The notes under the pieces are model-generated. The model was given only the letters and a program-made list of their open reading frames with translations, did no database searches and was not told where the DNA came from. Made by a program: the position numbers and the translations under genes. A stretch of 64,000 nucleotides of DNA, from positions 2,728,001 to 2,792,000 of the forward strand of contig CM066288.1 in NCBI GenBank assembly GCA_033816765.1, written 5' to 3'. This document shows positions 63,525-64,000 of this stretch, one piece after another. The stretch's first letter is position 1; each line of letters starts with the position of its first letter. The DNA is from Nothopassalora personata. Lineage: Eukaryota; Ascomycota; Dothideomycetes; Mycosphaerellales; Mycosphaerellaceae.

Positions 63525-64000
63525 ATGCGCTCCTCAACACCGCTCGCAGTGGCTGCAGCCATTTCCAGTGGCGCGCAAGCCATCAGCCTTGTCGAGCGGA
63601 CGGATGGAGCTCCGAGGGTCGTCCACCACACGATCCAACGCAAAGACATATCGAATCCATTAGAACACGATCGCAAACGGTGGCTACGGAAACGAGACGG
63701 TACGGTCAACGTTGCGCTGGACAATGAAGAGACGCTGTATTTCATGAACGCAACGATAGGAACCCCTGCACAGAGCTTCAGGCTACATTTAGATACCGGA
63801 AGCAGCGATCTTTGGGTCAATGTCGCGGATAGCGACTTCTGTTCAGACAGGGATAGCACCTGCTCAACATCTGGGACATACGATGCGAACTCCTCGTCAA
63901 CGTACCATTACGTCAACAGCAACTTCAACATAAGCTACTCCGATGGGTCAGGATCCTCGGGCGACTATGCTACAGACACCGTGACAATCGGCGACGTCAG
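63525..64000 (+). CDS. Secreted aspartic protease, partial (runs off the window)
   Basis: From ATG 63525 the frame is open to the window end, 158 complete codons. A short hydrophobic leader (MRSSTPLAVAAAISSGAQA) is followed by a propeptide that ends in a dibasic pair (RKR near residue 56), a likely Kex2-type processing site. The mature part starts with ETLYFMNATIGTPAQSF and reaches the first catalytic motif HLDTGSSDLWV (catalytic Asp). Cysteines after it (DFCSDRDSTCS) and a flap-like ISYSDGSGSSGDY match fungal yapsin/aspergillopepsin-like enzymes. The second catalytic motif is beyond the window. Location is secreted or wall/membrane-attached; GPI attachment cannot be judged here. Confidence 0.9.
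   Translation, partial: MRSSTPLAVAAAISSGAQAISLVERTDGAPRVVHHTIQRKDISNPLEHDRKRWLRKRDGTVNVALDNEETLYFMNATIGTPAQSFRLHLDTGSSDLWVNVADSDFCSDRDSTCSTSGTYDANSSSTYHYVNSNFNISYSDGSGSSGDYATDTVTIGDV

Overview
This window is nuclear DNA of a filamentous ascomycete (Pezizomycotina; Dothideomycetes seems likely but is not proven). The genes have short GT-AG introns of 46-126 nt. Fungal families such as LaeA-like methyltransferases, GH47 mannosidases and a FacC/Yat-like carnitine acyltransferase are present. The left half shows CpA-to-TpA decay on both strands, the signature of repeat-induced point mutation (RIP). No telomere repeat, rRNA or CRISPR array was seen.

Positions 1-30235 are a nested transposon island, and exact target-site duplications (TSDs) let its layers be ordered. 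The oldest layer is a RIP-degraded RecQ-like helicase repeat whose flanks carry many copies of a TTAGCTAA-centred motif. It was split, in the helicase frame between motifs II and III, by element 3 (14752-28546, TSD GCCGG), a Ty3/gypsy chromovirus now also RIP-degraded. Two intact, apparently unmutated chromoviruses then landed in the decayed DNA with identical LTRs: element 1 (3328-10636, 183-bp LTRs, TSD GTAAG) and element 2 (16803-23816, 409-bp LTRs, TSD TGTAG). A clean solo LTR of the element 3 family (29340-29536, TSD ACTTT) is also young. Positions 1-2845 are a RIP-degraded relative of element 2. All transposon coding strands are minus, apart from antisense accessory frames.

The most unusual content is inside the retrotransposons. 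Elements 2 and 3 each carry an antisense accessory reading frame between pol and the 3' LTR. Element 2 also has a tRNA-like Pol III unit beside it. Elements 1 and 2 have GGGAAA-type slippery heptamers, each followed after 5 nt by a stem, at the gag-pol junction; element 2 also has an overlapping ATGA. All three elements have a primer-binding site complementary to their own LTR, which implies Tf1-type self-priming.

From about 30.2 kb the base composition becomes normal and the DNA is gene-rich. In order: carnitine acyltransferase (+), LaeA-like methyltransferase (-) divergent from a cytochrome P450 (+), APC15 (-), a 3.4-kb stretch with no recognisable gene, a secreted EEP-family nuclease (+), the KDEL receptor Erd2 (+), a PHD-finger protein (+), a zinc alcohol/butanediol dehydrogenase (+), a farnesylated class A DnaJ (-) divergent from mitochondrial glutamyl-tRNA synthetase (+), Spt4 (-) divergent from protein phosphatase 5 (+), replication factor C subunit Rfc4 (-) divergent from a GH47 alpha-mannosidase (+), and the start of a secreted aspartic protease (+) cut by the window end. 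Apart from the methyltransferase/P450 pair these are housekeeping genes with no evident common pathway. Intron positions were set by reading frame, splice signals and family knowledge; each multi-exon model closes in frame.
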